A stretch of DNA of 64,000 nucleotides from Variovorax beijingensis (GCF_003951285.1 NZ_RXFQ01000008.1:124001-188000), one strand, 5' to 3'; shown: positions 19,278 through 28,622, numbered from the stretch's first letter. Numbers and translations are program-made. Notes: generated by a model from the letters alone, not told the origin.

Positions 19278-20987
19278 GTGAGCGCCGATACCCGCCAGCT
19301 GCCGCTGATCGCCAACCGGGACCTCGATGCACCCCTGGCCTGGCGCGCCGGCGTGCCCGTGAGCACGCGCCAGTTCCTGGCGGACGTGGCCCGCTTCGCG
19401 CCGCTGCTGCCGGCCGAGGGCCAGGCCGTCAATCTCTGTGTCGACCGCTATGCCTTCGCCGTCGGGCTGGCCGCTGCGCTGGTGCGCGGCCACGCAAGCC
19501 TGCTGCCGCCCGATGCGCGGCCCGACACACTCGCGCGCCTGCTCGAATCCGGCGGCTCGAATCTGTTCGCGCTGACCGATGACGCCGCACTCGCCACGCC
19601 CGGCATGCCGCGCGTGCTGGTCGAATACCGCGGCGGCTCCGAAGGCGGCGCCGGCCTCGAGCTCCCGGCCATCGACGGCGGCATGCACGCGGTGAGCCTG
19701 CTGACCTCCGGCTCCACCGGCGCGCCGCAGCCGCATGCCAAGCGCTGGGACACGCTGGTTGGCGACGTCGCCGTGGCCGTGGAGCGGCTCTCCAGCCTGC
19801 TCGGGCTGCCATCGCTCGCCGGCCTGACGCTGGTTGCGACCGTGCCGGTGCAGCACAGCTACGGGCTGGAATCGTCGGCGCTGCTGGCCATGCTCGGCGG
19901 CGCCGCATTCGACAGCGGGCGGCCGTTCTTTCCGGCCGATGTGGCCAGGACGCTGGCTTCGGTGCCGCGCCCCCGCGCGCTGGTCACCACGCCTTTCCAC
20001 CTGAAGACACTGCTGCTCTCGGGTATCGAGCTGCCGCCGGTCGACCTGGTGCTTTCCGCCACCGCGCCGCTGTCGCCGCAGCTCGCGGCCCAGGCCGAGC
20101 AGGCGCTTGGCGGCGTGCTGATCGAGATCTACGGCAGCACCGAGTCCGGCCAGGTCGCCACCCGCCGCACGACGCAAAGCGAGGTCTGGGAGAACTTCGG
20201 AGAGATCCGCGTGCATGCCGAACCAGGGGAGGGCGACGGTCCCGAGCGCTTCATCTTCAGCGGCGACTTCCTGCCCGAGCCCACGCCCATGGCCGACGTG
20301 CTCGAGCTGCTCGACGCGCGGCGCTTCCGGCTGCTGGGCCGCGCCAACGACCTGATCCACGTCGCGGGCCGGCGCAGTTCGCTCGCGCACCTGAACTACC
20401 ACCTCAACAGCATCGCGGGCGTCGAGGACGGCGCATTCTGGCTGCCCGACGAAGTGGCCGACGGCGTGGTTCGCCCCGTGGCCTTCGTGGTCGCGCCCAC
20501 GCTCTCGGCGGGCCAGATCATCGCCGCGCTGCGCCAGCGGCTGGAGCCGGTGTTCGTGCCGCGCCGCGTGGTGCAGGTGAAGGCCTTTCCGCGCGAAGGC
20601 ACCGGCAAGCTCACGGCGCGCGCGCTGCGCGAATTCGCGCTCGCGCAGCTGGCGGAAGGCGACACGCCGGTGCAGCTGGCCCATGCGGTGCCCCTCGACC
20701 ATCCGGCGTTCGCGGGCCACTTCCCGGGACAGCCGCTGCTGCCCGGTGCCCTGGTGCTGGCCGAGGTCATGGAAGCCGTGCAGCGCGTGCCGGCGCTGGT
20801 CGCCCGGCTTGGCACCCATCCCACGCTCGCGGCCGCCAAGTTCCTGGCGCCCGTGCGGCCTGGGAGCATGCTCTCCATCGAGCTGCAGCCCGAGTCCGGC
20901 GCCGCGCGCGGCGTGCGCTTCGACGTGCGCTGCGACGGCGTTCTGGCTGTCACCGGCCGCTGGGCCGCCGTGCCAGAGTCTGCGTGA
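19278..20987 (+). CDS. Aryl/acyl-ACP ligase fused to a FabA/FabZ-like dehydratase (ApeH-ApeI fusion)
   Basis: 569 residues from GTG 19278. Residues 1 to about 450 are an adenylate-forming ligase, with STGAPQPHAKRW as the phosphate-binding loop and EIYGSTESGQVATRR as the A5-type motif. The last 110 residues are a hotdog dehydratase with HPAFAGHFPGQPLLPGALVLAEVMEA. In the E. coli aryl polyene pathway these are separate proteins: ApeH activates 4-hydroxybenzoate onto ACP and ApeI dehydrates. With a chorismatase in the locus, the likely substrate is 3- or 4-hydroxybenzoate. The fusion physically joins starter loading to a later dehydration step. Confidence 0.85.
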   Translation: MSADTRQLPLIANRDLDAPLAWRAGVPVSTRQFLADVARFAPLLPAEGQAVNLCVDRYAFAVGLAAALVRGHASLLPPDARPDTLARLLESGGSNLFALTDDAALATPGMPRVLVEYRGGSEGGAGLELPAIDGGMHAVSLLTSGSTGAPQPHAKRWDTLVGDVAVAVERLSSLLGLPSLAGLTLVATVPVQHSYGLESSALLAMLGGAAFDSGRPFFPADVARTLASVPRPRALVTTPFHLKTLLLSGIELPPVDLVLSATAPLSPQLAAQAEQALGGVLIEIYGSTESGQVATRRTTQSEVWENFGEIRVHAEPGEGDGPERFIFSGDFLPEPTPMADVLELLDARRFRLLGRANDLIHVAGRRSSLAHLNYHLNSIAGVEDGAFWLPDEVADGVVRPVAFVVAPTLSAGQIIAALRQRLEPVFVPRRVVQVKAFPREGTGKLTARALREFALAQLAEGDTPVQLAHAVPLDHPAFAGHFPGQPLLPGALVLAEVMEAVQRVPALVARLGTHPTLAAAKFLAPVRPGSMLSIELQPESGAARGVRFDVRCDGVLAVTGRWAAVPESA

Positions 20988-21985
20988 TGGATCACACCGA
21001 CGCCGAGACGCGCGCCGTGAAAGACGCGGCGCAGGCAGGCCAGCGCGGCGACTGGGCGCACACCCCCGAGCGCAGCAACATGCTGGCGCTGCGCTTCATC
21101 TGCCTGATGGCGCTGGTGTGCGGGCGCCATGTCACGCGCCTGCTGCTGCCGCCGATCAGCCTGTACTTCCTGCTGTTCGCACCCGCGCCGCGGCGCCACA
21201 TCAAGCGCTACCTGTTCAGGGCCATCGGTCCGCATGCCGGCTGGATCGACGGCTATCGCCTGCTGCACGCCTTTGCCTCGACAGTGCTCGACCGCGTGTA
21301 TTTCCTGCGCGGGCGCATGGACCTGTTCGACGTCAGGGTCGAGGGCAATCTCCCATTGGAAAACGAGGCCCTCGGAGGGCGCGGTGCCTTCCTGCTCGGC
21401 GCGCACGTCGGCAGCTTCGAGGCCATGGGCGCCTGCAAGCACAAGAGCGCGCACAAGCACGAGCTGCGGCTTGCGATGCTGATGTACCCCGACAACGCCC
21501 AGCGCATCACGGCCATTCTCAACGCCATCAGCCTGCCCGAACTGCGGCCCCACGTGATCGCGCTGGGCCGCCCGCATTCGATGCTCGCGCTGCGCGACTG
21601 GCTCGACGGCGGCGGCCTTGGCGGCATGCTGGTCGACCGCACCCTGCCGGGCAGCGAGGACCAGCCGGCGCAGCAGCGCGGCAACAACATCGTGCTGCCG
21701 TTCCTCGGCCATCCGGCAAGTTTCAACGACGGCCCGTTCCGCCTGGCGGCGCTGCTGCGGCGCAAGGTGTTCTTCATGGCCGGGCTCTATGGCGGCGGTG
21801 CGCGCTACGATGTCCGGTTCGATCTGCTGGCCGACTTCAGCGAGCGGGCATCCGACCCCGCCGAGCGGGAACGCCGCATCCGCGCGGCGGTCGAAGCCTA
21901 CGTGGCGCGCCTGGATGCACTGTGCCGCGCGTATCCCTACAACTGGTTCAACTTTCATGATTTCTGGCTCGAAGATTCGGTTTGA
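20987..21985 (+). CDS. Lauroyl/LPLAT-type acyltransferase
   Basis: About 332 residues (ATG 20987 overlaps the ligase stop by one base; a GTG at 20984 is also possible). It belongs to the HtrB/LpxL lysophospholipid acyltransferase group. The HX4E motif is HVGSFE near residue 140, followed by MLMYPDNAQRI and MLVDRTLPG. One hydrophobic segment is near residue 55. Aryl polyene clusters carry an acyltransferase of this type that attaches the polyene chain to a lipid carrier. Acceptor unknown. Confidence 0.8.
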   Translation: MDHTDAETRAVKDAAQAGQRGDWAHTPERSNMLALRFICLMALVCGRHVTRLLLPPISLYFLLFAPAPRRHIKRYLFRAIGPHAGWIDGYRLLHAFASTVLDRVYFLRGRMDLFDVRVEGNLPLENEALGGRGAFLLGAHVGSFEAMGACKHKSAHKHELRLAMLMYPDNAQRITAILNAISLPELRPHVIALGRPHSMLALRDWLDGGGLGGMLVDRTLPGSEDQPAQQRGNNIVLPFLGHPASFNDGPFRLAALLRRKVFFMAGLYGGGARYDVRFDLLADFSERASDPAERERRIRAAVEAYVARLDALCRAYPYNWFNFHDFWLEDSV

Positions 21986-22595
21986 CTGGCTTTGCAGGAG
22001 CCTGCTGCTGGCACTGGCCTGCTGCGCCGCGCCGGCGTGGGCGTTCGACCTGCCCGAGCTGATGGGGCTGCTTTCCAGGCAGAAGAGCGGCGAGGCCCGC
22101 TTCACCGAGCAGCGCTTCGTGCACGGTCTCGAAGGCCCGCTCGATGCGCGCGGCACGCTGAGCTTCGATGCGCCCGATAAGCTGGTGCGGCGCACGCTGT
22201 CGCCGCGCGTGGAGACCATGGCGGTCGAAGGCAACACGCTGACGCTGTCGCGCGGCGGCCGCAACCGCACCCTGACGCTCGACAGCATGCCCGAGCTGCT
22301 CGGCCTGGTCGAAGCCATGCGCGGCACGCTCACTGGTGACGGCGCCACGCTGCAGCGCTATTTCCGCAGCACGGTGAGCGGCTCGGCCGCCAACTGGACG
22401 CTCGACCTGCTGCCGGCCGACAGCCGGCTCGCGGCCCAGGTGCGCAGCATCCGCATCAGCGGCCGTGCCGGCGAAGTGCTGGGCCTCGAAATGGAGTTCG
22501 TCGGCGGCGACCGTTCGGTGATGAACATCACGCCCGAGCGCCCGGGCGCCGCACCCACCGCGCCTTCGGGCGCTGCCGGGCGCACCACGCCGTGA
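21957..22595 (+). CDS. LolA-like outer-membrane lipoprotein carrier (ApeL-like)
   Basis: 212 residues with a signal peptide (RSLLLALACCAAPAWAF) and a LolA-fold domain: SGEARFTEQRFVHGLEGPLDARGTL, then DKLVRRTLSPR. This is COG2834, the ApeL type of aryl polyene loci, thought to carry the finished lipid across the periplasm. The ATG at 21957 overlaps the acyltransferase gene by 29 bases; it is the first start that gives a proper signal peptide. The C-terminus has an Ala/Pro-rich extension. Confidence 0.8.
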   Translation: MISGSKIRFDWLCRSLLLALACCAAPAWAFDLPELMGLLSRQKSGEARFTEQRFVHGLEGPLDARGTLSFDAPDKLVRRTLSPRVETMAVEGNTLTLSRGGRNRTLTLDSMPELLGLVEAMRGTLTGDGATLQRYFRSTVSGSAANWTLDLLPADSRLAAQVRSIRISGRAGEVLGLEMEFVGGDRSVMNITPERPGAAPTAPSGAAGRTTP

Positions 22596-24997
22596 GGGCG
22601 CGCGAGACCGGGGAGGGCGGCCCGCCGGGCTGGCAGCGCCGGGCGCTGGTGCTGCTGGTCTGGGCGCTCGTCCTGCTCGGCGGCGCGCTGCAGATCGCGC
22701 GCACACAGTTCAGCGCCGACCTTTCCGCTTTCCTGCCCAAGAGCCCCGACGTGCGGCAGCAGGTGCTCATCGAGCAGCTGCAAAGCGGCGTGGCCTCGCG
22801 CACCCTGATGCTCGGCATCGAGGGGGGCGCGAGCGCGCAGCAGCGTGCCGCCGTGTCGCGCGCGGTGGCCAAGGCCATGCGCGAGAGCCGGCTGTTCGAC
22901 CTGATCCAGAACGGCGACACGGGCGACTGGAGCGAGGCCGGCACCTGGGTCTTCGAGCACCGCTACCAGCTCTCGCCGGGCGTCAGGCCCGAGCAGTTCA
23001 CCGCCGATGGCCTGCGCGACGCGATCTACGAAACGCTGTCGATGCTGGGCACGCCGGCCGGCAACGTGATCAAGCCGTTGCTCGACCGCGATCCCACCGG
23101 CGAGACCCAGCGCATTGCCGTGGAGCTGACGCCGGCCAGCGCACCGCGCAGCGAAGACGGCGTCTGGATGTCGCGCACCGCGCCGCGCGCGCTCCTGATC
23201 GCGACCACGCGCGCCGCGGGCAGCGATCTCGACGCCCAGGCGCAGGCCATCGCAAGCGTGCACGCGGCCTTCGATGCCGCCACGCGCGGCATGGCCGAGG
23301 CCACCCGGCCGAAGCTGCTGCTGAGCGGCCCGCCCGTGTTCTCGGTGCTGAGCCGCGACAAGATCAAGACCGAAGCGATCCACCTCGCGATCGTGGGCGG
23401 CATCGTGATGGGCGGCCTGCTGCTGCTGGCCTTCGCATCGCCGCGCGCGCTGGTCATCGCGTTCCTGCCCGTGGCCACCGGCGTGGTGGTGGGGACCGCG
23501 GCCGTCAGCGTGGTGTTCGGCTCGGTGCACGGCATGACGCTGGGCTTTGGCAGCACGCTGATCGGCGAGACCGTCGACTACGCCATCTACTACCTGATCC
23601 AGGCGCGCGGCGCGGCCGTGGCCGGCACCGGCTGGGCGCGCTGGCGCGATGTGCACTGGCCCACCGTGCGGCTCGGCCTGCTCACTTCGGTGTGCGGTTT
23701 CGCGGCGCTGGTGTTCTCGGGCTTTCCGGGCCTGGCGCAGCTGGGCGTGTTCTCCATCGCAGGGCTCGTGGCAGCGGCGCTGGCCACGCGCTACGCATTG
23801 CCGGTGCTCGCGCCCGATGGCGCCACCGGCATGGGCATGCGCCGGTACATGGCGCACGCTGCCGGCGTGCTCGTGCGCGGCCTGCCGCGGCTGCGCTGGG
23901 TCCTGGCCGGGCTCGGCGTGGCTGCGCTGGTACTGGTCATCTGGCAGGGCGGGCACCTGTGGCGTGCCGACCTCGGCGCCATGAGCCCGGTGCCCAAGTC
24001 GGCCCAGCAGCTCGACGAGATGCTGCGTGCGGACATAGGCACCGGCGACGGCAGCACGCTGGTGGTGGTCTACGGCGCCGATGAAGAAACCGCGCTGCGC
24101 AATACCGAAGCCGCCACCGCGCGGCTCGAGGCCCTGGTCGACAAGGGCGAGCTCGGCGGCTTCGAGGCCGTGACGCGCGTGCTGCCGAGCATCGCGACCC
24201 AGGCGGCCCGGCTCGCCAGCCTGCCCGACGGCGAAACGCTGCGCACCCGGCTGGCCGAAGCCACCCAAGGCTCGCCGCTGCCGGCCTCGCGCCTCGGGCC
24301 CTTCCTGGCCGACGTCGAAGCCGCACGCAAGCTCGCGCCCGTGCGGCGCGCCGACCTGGCCGGCGGCCCGCTCGGCTCGTTGGTCAACACGCTCATGTAC
24401 CAGCGCCCGGGCGGCGGCTGGTCGACGCTGGTGGTGCTGCACCCCGGAGCGAGGTTCGACGCGGGCCGGCTCGAAACGGCGCTGGCAGGCGTGCCCGAGG
24501 TGCAGGTGGTCGACGTGGGCCGCGAACTCGCGGGGCTCTATCAGCGCTACCTGCACGAGGCCTTCGTGCAGGTGCTGCTCGGCGCGCTGGCCGTGGTGGT
24601 GCTGCTGGGCATCTACCTGCGCTCGAGCCAGCGGCTGCTCGCGGTGTGCCAGCCGCTGATCTTCGCCGTGGTGCTCACGCTGGGCGGCATGGCCGTGCTT
24701 CAGGTGCCGCTGGGCATCCTGCACCTGGTGGGGCTGCTGCTGACCGTGGCGGTGGGCTCCAACTACGCGCTGTTCTTCGACCAGCTGCGCGTGGCCGGGC
24801 GGGCCGACGAGGACACGCTGGCGTCGCTGATGCTGGCCAACCTGACCACGGTGGTGTCCTTCGGGCTGATCGCGATCTCGGACATTCCGGCGCTGTCGTC
24901 GATCGGCCGCGTGGTGGCGCCGGGCGCCTTGCTGGCGCTGCTGCTGTCGGCGGCGTTCGCGCGCCGGGGGGCGCCAACGCCGCCCGCGCGCGGCTGA
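22592..24997 (+). CDS. MMPL/RND-type exporter (ApeM-like, COG4258)
   Basis: 801 residues from GTG 22592, overlapping the previous stop by four bases. Two halves each have one hydrophobic segment, a large periplasmic domain and five more segments, the MMPL/hopanoid-RND layout. The helix-4 region carries GFGSTLIGETVDYAIYYLIQ in the first half and LLTVAVGSNYALFFDQ in the second. Members named ApeM export the aryl polyene lipid. It would hand the product to the LolA-like protein encoded before it. Confidence 0.87.
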   Translation: MRARETGEGGPPGWQRRALVLLVWALVLLGGALQIARTQFSADLSAFLPKSPDVRQQVLIEQLQSGVASRTLMLGIEGGASAQQRAAVSRAVAKAMRESRLFDLIQNGDTGDWSEAGTWVFEHRYQLSPGVRPEQFTADGLRDAIYETLSMLGTPAGNVIKPLLDRDPTGETQRIAVELTPASAPRSEDGVWMSRTAPRALLIATTRAAGSDLDAQAQAIASVHAAFDAATRGMAEATRPKLLLSGPPVFSVLSRDKIKTEAIHLAIVGGIVMGGLLLLAFASPRALVIAFLPVATGVVVGTAAVSVVFGSVHGMTLGFGSTLIGETVDYAIYYLIQARGAAVAGTGWARWRDVHWPTVRLGLLTSVCGFAALVFSGFPGLAQLGVFSIAGLVAAALATRYALPVLAPDGATGMGMRRYMAHAAGVLVRGLPRLRWVLAGLGVAALVLVIWQGGHLWRADLGAMSPVPKSAQQLDEMLRADIGTGDGSTLVVVYGADEETALRNTEAATARLEALVDKGELGGFEAVTRVLPSIATQAARLASLPDGETLRTRLAEATQGSPLPASRLGPFLADVEAARKLAPVRRADLAGGPLGSLVNTLMYQRPGGGWSTLVVLHPGARFDAGRLETALAGVPEVQVVDVGRELAGLYQRYLHEAFVQVLLGALAVVVLLGIYLRSSQRLLAVCQPLIFAVVLTLGGMAVLQVPLGILHLVGLLLTVAVGSNYALFFDQLRVAGRADEDTLASLMLANLTTVVSFGLIAISDIPALSSIGRVVAPGALLALLLSAAFARRGAPTPPARG

Positions 24998-25839
24998 TGG
25001 GAAAATCCCGAGCCATGCCGTCCGCCTCCGCCGCATCGTCCGAATCCTGGCCCTGGCCGCTCGCCATTCGCGCCAGCGCGGCCTGGCACGTGGCGGCCAT
25101 TGGCGCCGGCGCCATGGTGCCGGGCGCCATGCCCTGGGCCATCGGCGCCATTGCGCTGAACCACGCGTTGATCACCGGTGCCGGGCTCACGCCGCGCAGC
25201 AGCCTGCTGGGCCCCAATGTCACGCGCCTGCCCGAGGCGGCCGGTGTCCGGCGCCAGGTGGCCATCACCATCGACGACGGGCCCGACCCCGAGGTCACGC
25301 CCCGGGTGCTCGACCTGCTCGACGCGCACGGCCAGCGTGCCACCTTCTTCTGCATTGCCGATCGCGTGCTGGCCCACCCGGCACTGGCGCGCGAGATCGT
25401 GGCGCGGGGCCACAGCGTCCAGAACCACACCGCGCGGCATCGGCACAATTTTTCATTCCTCGGCCCCCGCGGCTTTGCGAGCGAGATCGCCCGGGCGCAG
25501 GACATCCTGGCCGACACCACTGGCCAGCGCCCGACCTGCTTCCGCGCGCCGGCGGGCCTGCGCAACCCGTTCCTCGAGCCGGTGCTGCACCGGCTCGGCC
25601 TGTCGCTCGTGAGCTGGACGCGCCGCGGCTTCGACACGCGCGAAGGCGATCCTGCCAAGGTCATGGCGCGCCTGGACCGCAAGCTGCAGGCGCGCGACAT
25701 CCTGCTTCTGCACGACGGCAACGCCGCGCGCACCCCTTTGGGAAACCCTGTATTGCTGGAGGTACTGCCCTTGCTTTTCGAACGCCTGCGCGCCGAACGC
25801 CTGCACGCCGCCACCTTGCCGGAAGGCCTCGAATCATGA
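24997..25839 (+). CDS. Polysaccharide deacetylase family protein (CE4/NodB fold)
   Basis: 280 residues. After an N-terminal hydrophobic region (residues about 20-60, probably a membrane anchor) comes a NodB domain. The TFDDG motif is ITIDDGPDPEVTPRVLDLL, metal His appear in NHTARH (H-x3-H), RAPAGLRNPF is motif 3 and LLHDG is motif 5. All catalytic positions are filled. It starts on the last base of the MMPL stop. It lies where E. coli-type aryl polyene clusters have a lipoprotein and ketosynthase. A sugar or N-acyl group on the final lipid may be its target (inference). Confidence 0.78.
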   Translation: MGKSRAMPSASAASSESWPWPLAIRASAAWHVAAIGAGAMVPGAMPWAIGAIALNHALITGAGLTPRSSLLGPNVTRLPEAAGVRRQVAITIDDGPDPEVTPRVLDLLDAHGQRATFFCIADRVLAHPALAREIVARGHSVQNHTARHRHNFSFLGPRGFASEIARAQDILADTTGQRPTCFRAPAGLRNPFLEPVLHRLGLSLVSWTRRGFDTREGDPAKVMARLDRKLQARDILLLHDGNAARTPLGNPVLLEVLPLLFERLRAERLHAATLPEGLES

Positions 25840-26612
25840 GCGCGGTGCTGCCTTCTTCTTCATCTTCTTCCACCGATGCCGCCTGGCGCGAGCTTCACGA
25901 GGCCGCCACCGTTCCCTACAAGAAGGGCGGCAGCTTCGCCTGGCATTTCGCGCGCGGCAAGCTGGGGCGCGATCCGGTGTTTCGCGGGCTGCTCGAACGC
26001 GGGTTGATCGATGCGGCGCACCGCCGCGTGGTCGACATCGGCTGCGGGCAGGGGCTCTTCGCGAGCCTGCTCGCGTCGATGAGCCGCATGCAGGCCCAGG
26101 GCCGCTGGCCCGCATCCTGGAAGCCCACGCCGCCAGCCGCCGACTACACGGGCATCGAGCTGATGCCCAAGGACGTGGCGCGTGCCGAGGCTTCCATCGG
26201 CCATCTGCAGCCGGCCCCGCGGCTGGTCTGCGCCGACATGTGCTCGGCACCGCTGCCGCCGTGCGACCTGGTCGTGATTCTCGACGTGCTGCACTACGTG
26301 GACATCGAAGCACAGGACGGCGTCCTGCGGCGCGTGCACGACGCGCTTCGGCGCGGCGGCAATGTGAACGCCCGGCTGCTGTTGCGCGTGGGCGATGCAT
26401 CGAGCAAGCGCGGCTTCGCCATCAGCCAGTGGGTCGACCGCACCGTGACGCGCATCCGCGGCCACAAGGTGTCGCCCACCTGGGGCCGCCCGCTGTCCGA
26501 GTGGGTGGCGGTGCTGCAGCGGCGGGGATTTCGCGTGCAGAGCATCCCGATGAGCGAAGGCACACCCTTTGCCAACGTGCTGCTGGTGGCCGACCTGGAG
26601 TCCCCGGCGTGA
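25836..26612 (+). CDS. Class I SAM-dependent methyltransferase
   Basis: 258 residues. Motif I is VVDIGCGQGLFASLL, acidic loop YTGIELMPKDVARAE, motif II/III DLVVILDVLHYVDIE and VHDALRRGGNVNARLLLRV. It starts with a four-base overlap on the deacetylase stop, so it belongs to the cluster. Several aryl polyenes carry a methyl or O-methyl group on the aryl ring, or a methyl ester, and this enzyme or the second methyltransferase at 30457 could add it. Substrate not determinable from sequence. Confidence 0.75.
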   Translation: MSAVLPSSSSSSTDAAWRELHEAATVPYKKGGSFAWHFARGKLGRDPVFRGLLERGLIDAAHRRVVDIGCGQGLFASLLASMSRMQAQGRWPASWKPTPPAADYTGIELMPKDVARAEASIGHLQPAPRLVCADMCSAPLPPCDLVVILDVLHYVDIEAQDGVLRRVHDALRRGGNVNARLLLRVGDASSKRGFAISQWVDRTVTRIRGHKVSPTWGRPLSEWVAVLQRRGFRVQSIPMSEGTPFANVLLVADLESPA

Positions 26613-27082
26613 CGACGGCCCCGCAGACGCTCGACCGCGCCGGCATTGCCGAGCGCATTCCGCACAGCGGCAGCATGTGCCTGCTCGACCGCCTCGAGCG
26701 CTGGGATGCCGAGTCCATCGATTGCAGCACCCGCACGCACGCGCAGCCCGACAACCCCTTGCGAACGGCGGGCGGCCTGCTTGCACCCAATGCCATCGAA
26801 TACGCGGCGCAAGCCATGGCGCTGCACGGCGGACTGCTGGCTGCCGAGGGAAGCACGCCGTCGGCCGGTTTTCTCGCAAGCGCGCGCAACGTGCGCCTGT
26901 CGGTGGCGCGGCTCGACGACATCGACGGCGCGCTGCGGGTGCACGCGCAGCGGCTGTCGGGCGACACGAACCAGATCCTCTACGAATTCGCAGTGAACGA
27001 CAGCAGCGGCCGCGTGCTGGCCGAAGGCCGCGCGGTGGTGGTGCTGAACACGCCGCTGGCAACCGGAGCCCACGCACCATGA
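26609..27082 (+). CDS. 3-hydroxyacyl-ACP dehydratase, hotdog fold (ApeP-like)
   Basis: 157 residues from GTG 26609 (four-base overlap with the methyltransferase stop). IPHSGSMCLLDRLERWDAESIDC is the family signature; the proline-His and following LLD are conserved in ApeP and FabZ-like hotdog dehydratases. NAIEYAAQAMALHGGLL is the central helix. It would form the double bonds of a conjugated chain together with the dehydratase domain of the fused ligase. Confidence 0.82.
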   Translation: MTTAPQTLDRAGIAERIPHSGSMCLLDRLERWDAESIDCSTRTHAQPDNPLRTAGGLLAPNAIEYAAQAMALHGGLLAAEGSTPSAGFLASARNVRLSVARLDDIDGALRVHAQRLSGDTNQILYEFAVNDSSGRVLAEGRAVVVLNTPLATGAHAP

Positions 27083-27810
27083 CTCTCGAAGGAAAACGCG
27101 CGCTGATCACCGGCGCCAGCGGTGCCTTGGGCGCCGCCATGGCCGAGCGCCTGGCGCGCGACGGCGCCACCGTGCTGCTGCACGCCAACTCGCGCCCCGA
27201 AGCGGTGGAGCAGCTGGCTGCCGCCATCGGGGCCGCGGGCGGCAAGGCCGAGTGCCATGTGTTCGACCTGCGCAGCGACGAAGCCTGCCGCGTGGCCTGC
27301 GAGCGCATGCTCGAAGGCGGACCGGTCCAGATCGTGGTCAATAACGCCGGCGTGCACGACGACGCCGTGCTGCCCGGCATGCGCGCCGACCAGTGGCACA
27401 AGGTCATCGACATCTCGCTCAATGGATTCTTCCGCGTGACGCAGCCCTTGCTGCTGCCGATGATGCGCACGCGCTGGGGCCGCGTGCTCAATATTTCGTC
27501 CGTCTCGGCGCTGACCGGCAACCGCGGGCAGGTCAACTACGCCGCCGCCAAGGGCGCGCTCAACAGCGCGACCAAGGCGCTCTCGCTCGAAGTGGCCTCG
27601 CGCGGCGTGACGGTCAACGCCATTGCGCCCGGCATCATCGCCTCGCCCATGGCCGATGCCGCTTTCGACCCCGCCATGGTCAACCAGATGGTGCCGATGA
27701 AGCGCGCCGGAACGCCGCAGGAAGTGGCGGCGCTGGCTTCATTCCTGGCCAGCGACGAGGCGGCCTACATCACGGGGCAGGTGATTTCGATCAATGGCGG
27801 AATGATCTGA
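27079..27810 (+). CDS. 3-oxoacyl-ACP reductase, FabG type (ApeQ-like)
   Basis: 243-residue short-chain dehydrogenase. Nucleotide-binding ITGASGALGAAMAERLA, NNAGVHDD, catalytic Ser in ISSVSALTGNRGQVNYAAAKGAL with YxxxK, and C-terminal ITGQVISINGGMI. It overlaps the dehydratase stop by four bases and ends the plus operon. In aryl polyene synthesis ApeQ reduces the beta-keto group after each ketosynthase step. A reductase and dehydratases without a ketosynthase is the central puzzle of this locus. Confidence 0.87.
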   Translation: MTLEGKRALITGASGALGAAMAERLARDGATVLLHANSRPEAVEQLAAAIGAAGGKAECHVFDLRSDEACRVACERMLEGGPVQIVVNNAGVHDDAVLPGMRADQWHKVIDISLNGFFRVTQPLLLPMMRTRWGRVLNISSVSALTGNRGQVNYAAAKGALNSATKALSLEVASRGVTVNAIAPGIIASPMADAAFDPAMVNQMVPMKRAGTPQEVAALASFLASDEAAYITGQVISINGGMI

Positions 27811-27845
27811 GTTTTGCTGCTGGGGCACGCCCCGACAATGAGGCG

Positions 27846-28622
27846 CTATTTCTGAAACGGCGCAATCCCGCGCAGCTTGCGAAAAACCAGCCCCGGCAGC
27901 CGCACCACGAACTCGACCATCAACCGCGCGTGCATCCACGTCAGCAGCACGTTGTCGCGCCCATAGCGAAAGTGCGAAACCCCGCCTTCCTCGGCGGTCA
28001 GGTACTTCACCGGCGCGTCGATGTTCACGGGCTTGACGCCGCGCCAGGCGAGCCGCACGACGGCCTCGGTGTCGAAGTCGAAGCGCCGCATCCATGGCTG
28101 CCGCGCCATCACGGCGATCAGGTCGGCCACCGGGTACACGCGGAATCCGTAGAGCGAATCGCCCACGCCGGCAAACAGGGTCTCGAGCTGGGTCCATCCA
28201 TTGGACACGCGCCGTCCGCGCACGCGCAGCAGCGGGGCGGAGGCGTCGAACACCGGGCGGCCCAGCACCATGGTCTCGGGCCGCGCCTGCGATGCTTTCA
28301 TGAAGGCGGGAATCAGGTCGGCCGGGTGCTGGCCGTCGGAATCCATGGTCAGCGCGTGCGTGAAGCCGGCCTCGCGCGCCGCGCGCAAGCCGTGCAGCAC
28401 CGCCGCGCCCTTGCCCTGGTTCTGCGGCAGCAGCCAGACCCGCAGGCCCGGGTCGCCGGCGGCCATCTGCTGCAGGCGCTCGCCCGTGCCGTCGGTGCTG
28501 CCGTCCACCACCACCCAGACCGGATTCCACTGCGCGCGCGCCGCTTCGACCGTGGAGAACAGGCGTTCGCCCGTGTTATAGCTGGGGATCAGGACAAGGT
28601 GTGTGCGCGAGGCGTCTGGCAT
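27846..28622 (-). CDS. Family 2 glycosyltransferase
   Basis: 258 residues from ATG 28622. GT-A fold: LVLIPSYNTGERL, VVVDGSTDGTGERL, LPQNQGKGAAVLHGLRAA and the metal-binding ALTMDSDGQHPADL. It resembles dolichol-phosphate-mannose-type and xanthomonadin-cluster glycosyltransferases. No membrane segments are obvious. It overlaps the PlsC gene by 34 bases and converges on the FabG gene with 35 bases between stops, where only a small GGGGC-ACG-CCCC dyad is seen. It could add a sugar to the aryl lipid. Confidence 0.8.
   Translation of the reverse strand: MPDASRTHLVLIPSYNTGERLFSTVEAARAQWNPVWVVVDGSTDGTGERLQQMAAGDPGLRVWLLPQNQGKGAAVLHGLRAAREAGFTHALTMDSDGQHPADLIPAFMKASQARPETMVLGRPVFDASAPLLRVRGRRVSNGWTQLETLFAGVGDSLYGFRVYPVADLIAVMARQPWMRRFDFDTEAVVRLAWRGVKPVNIDAPVKYLTAEEGGVSHFRYGRDNVLLTWMHARLMVEFVVRLPGLVFRKLRGIAPFQK

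Noticed and set aside
18301..27810. Plain fatty acid synthesis operon
   Set aside because: The LolA-like, MMPL, COG4648 and ligase-dehydratase genes are specific to aryl polyene-type loci, and fabD, fabH and fabF are missing.
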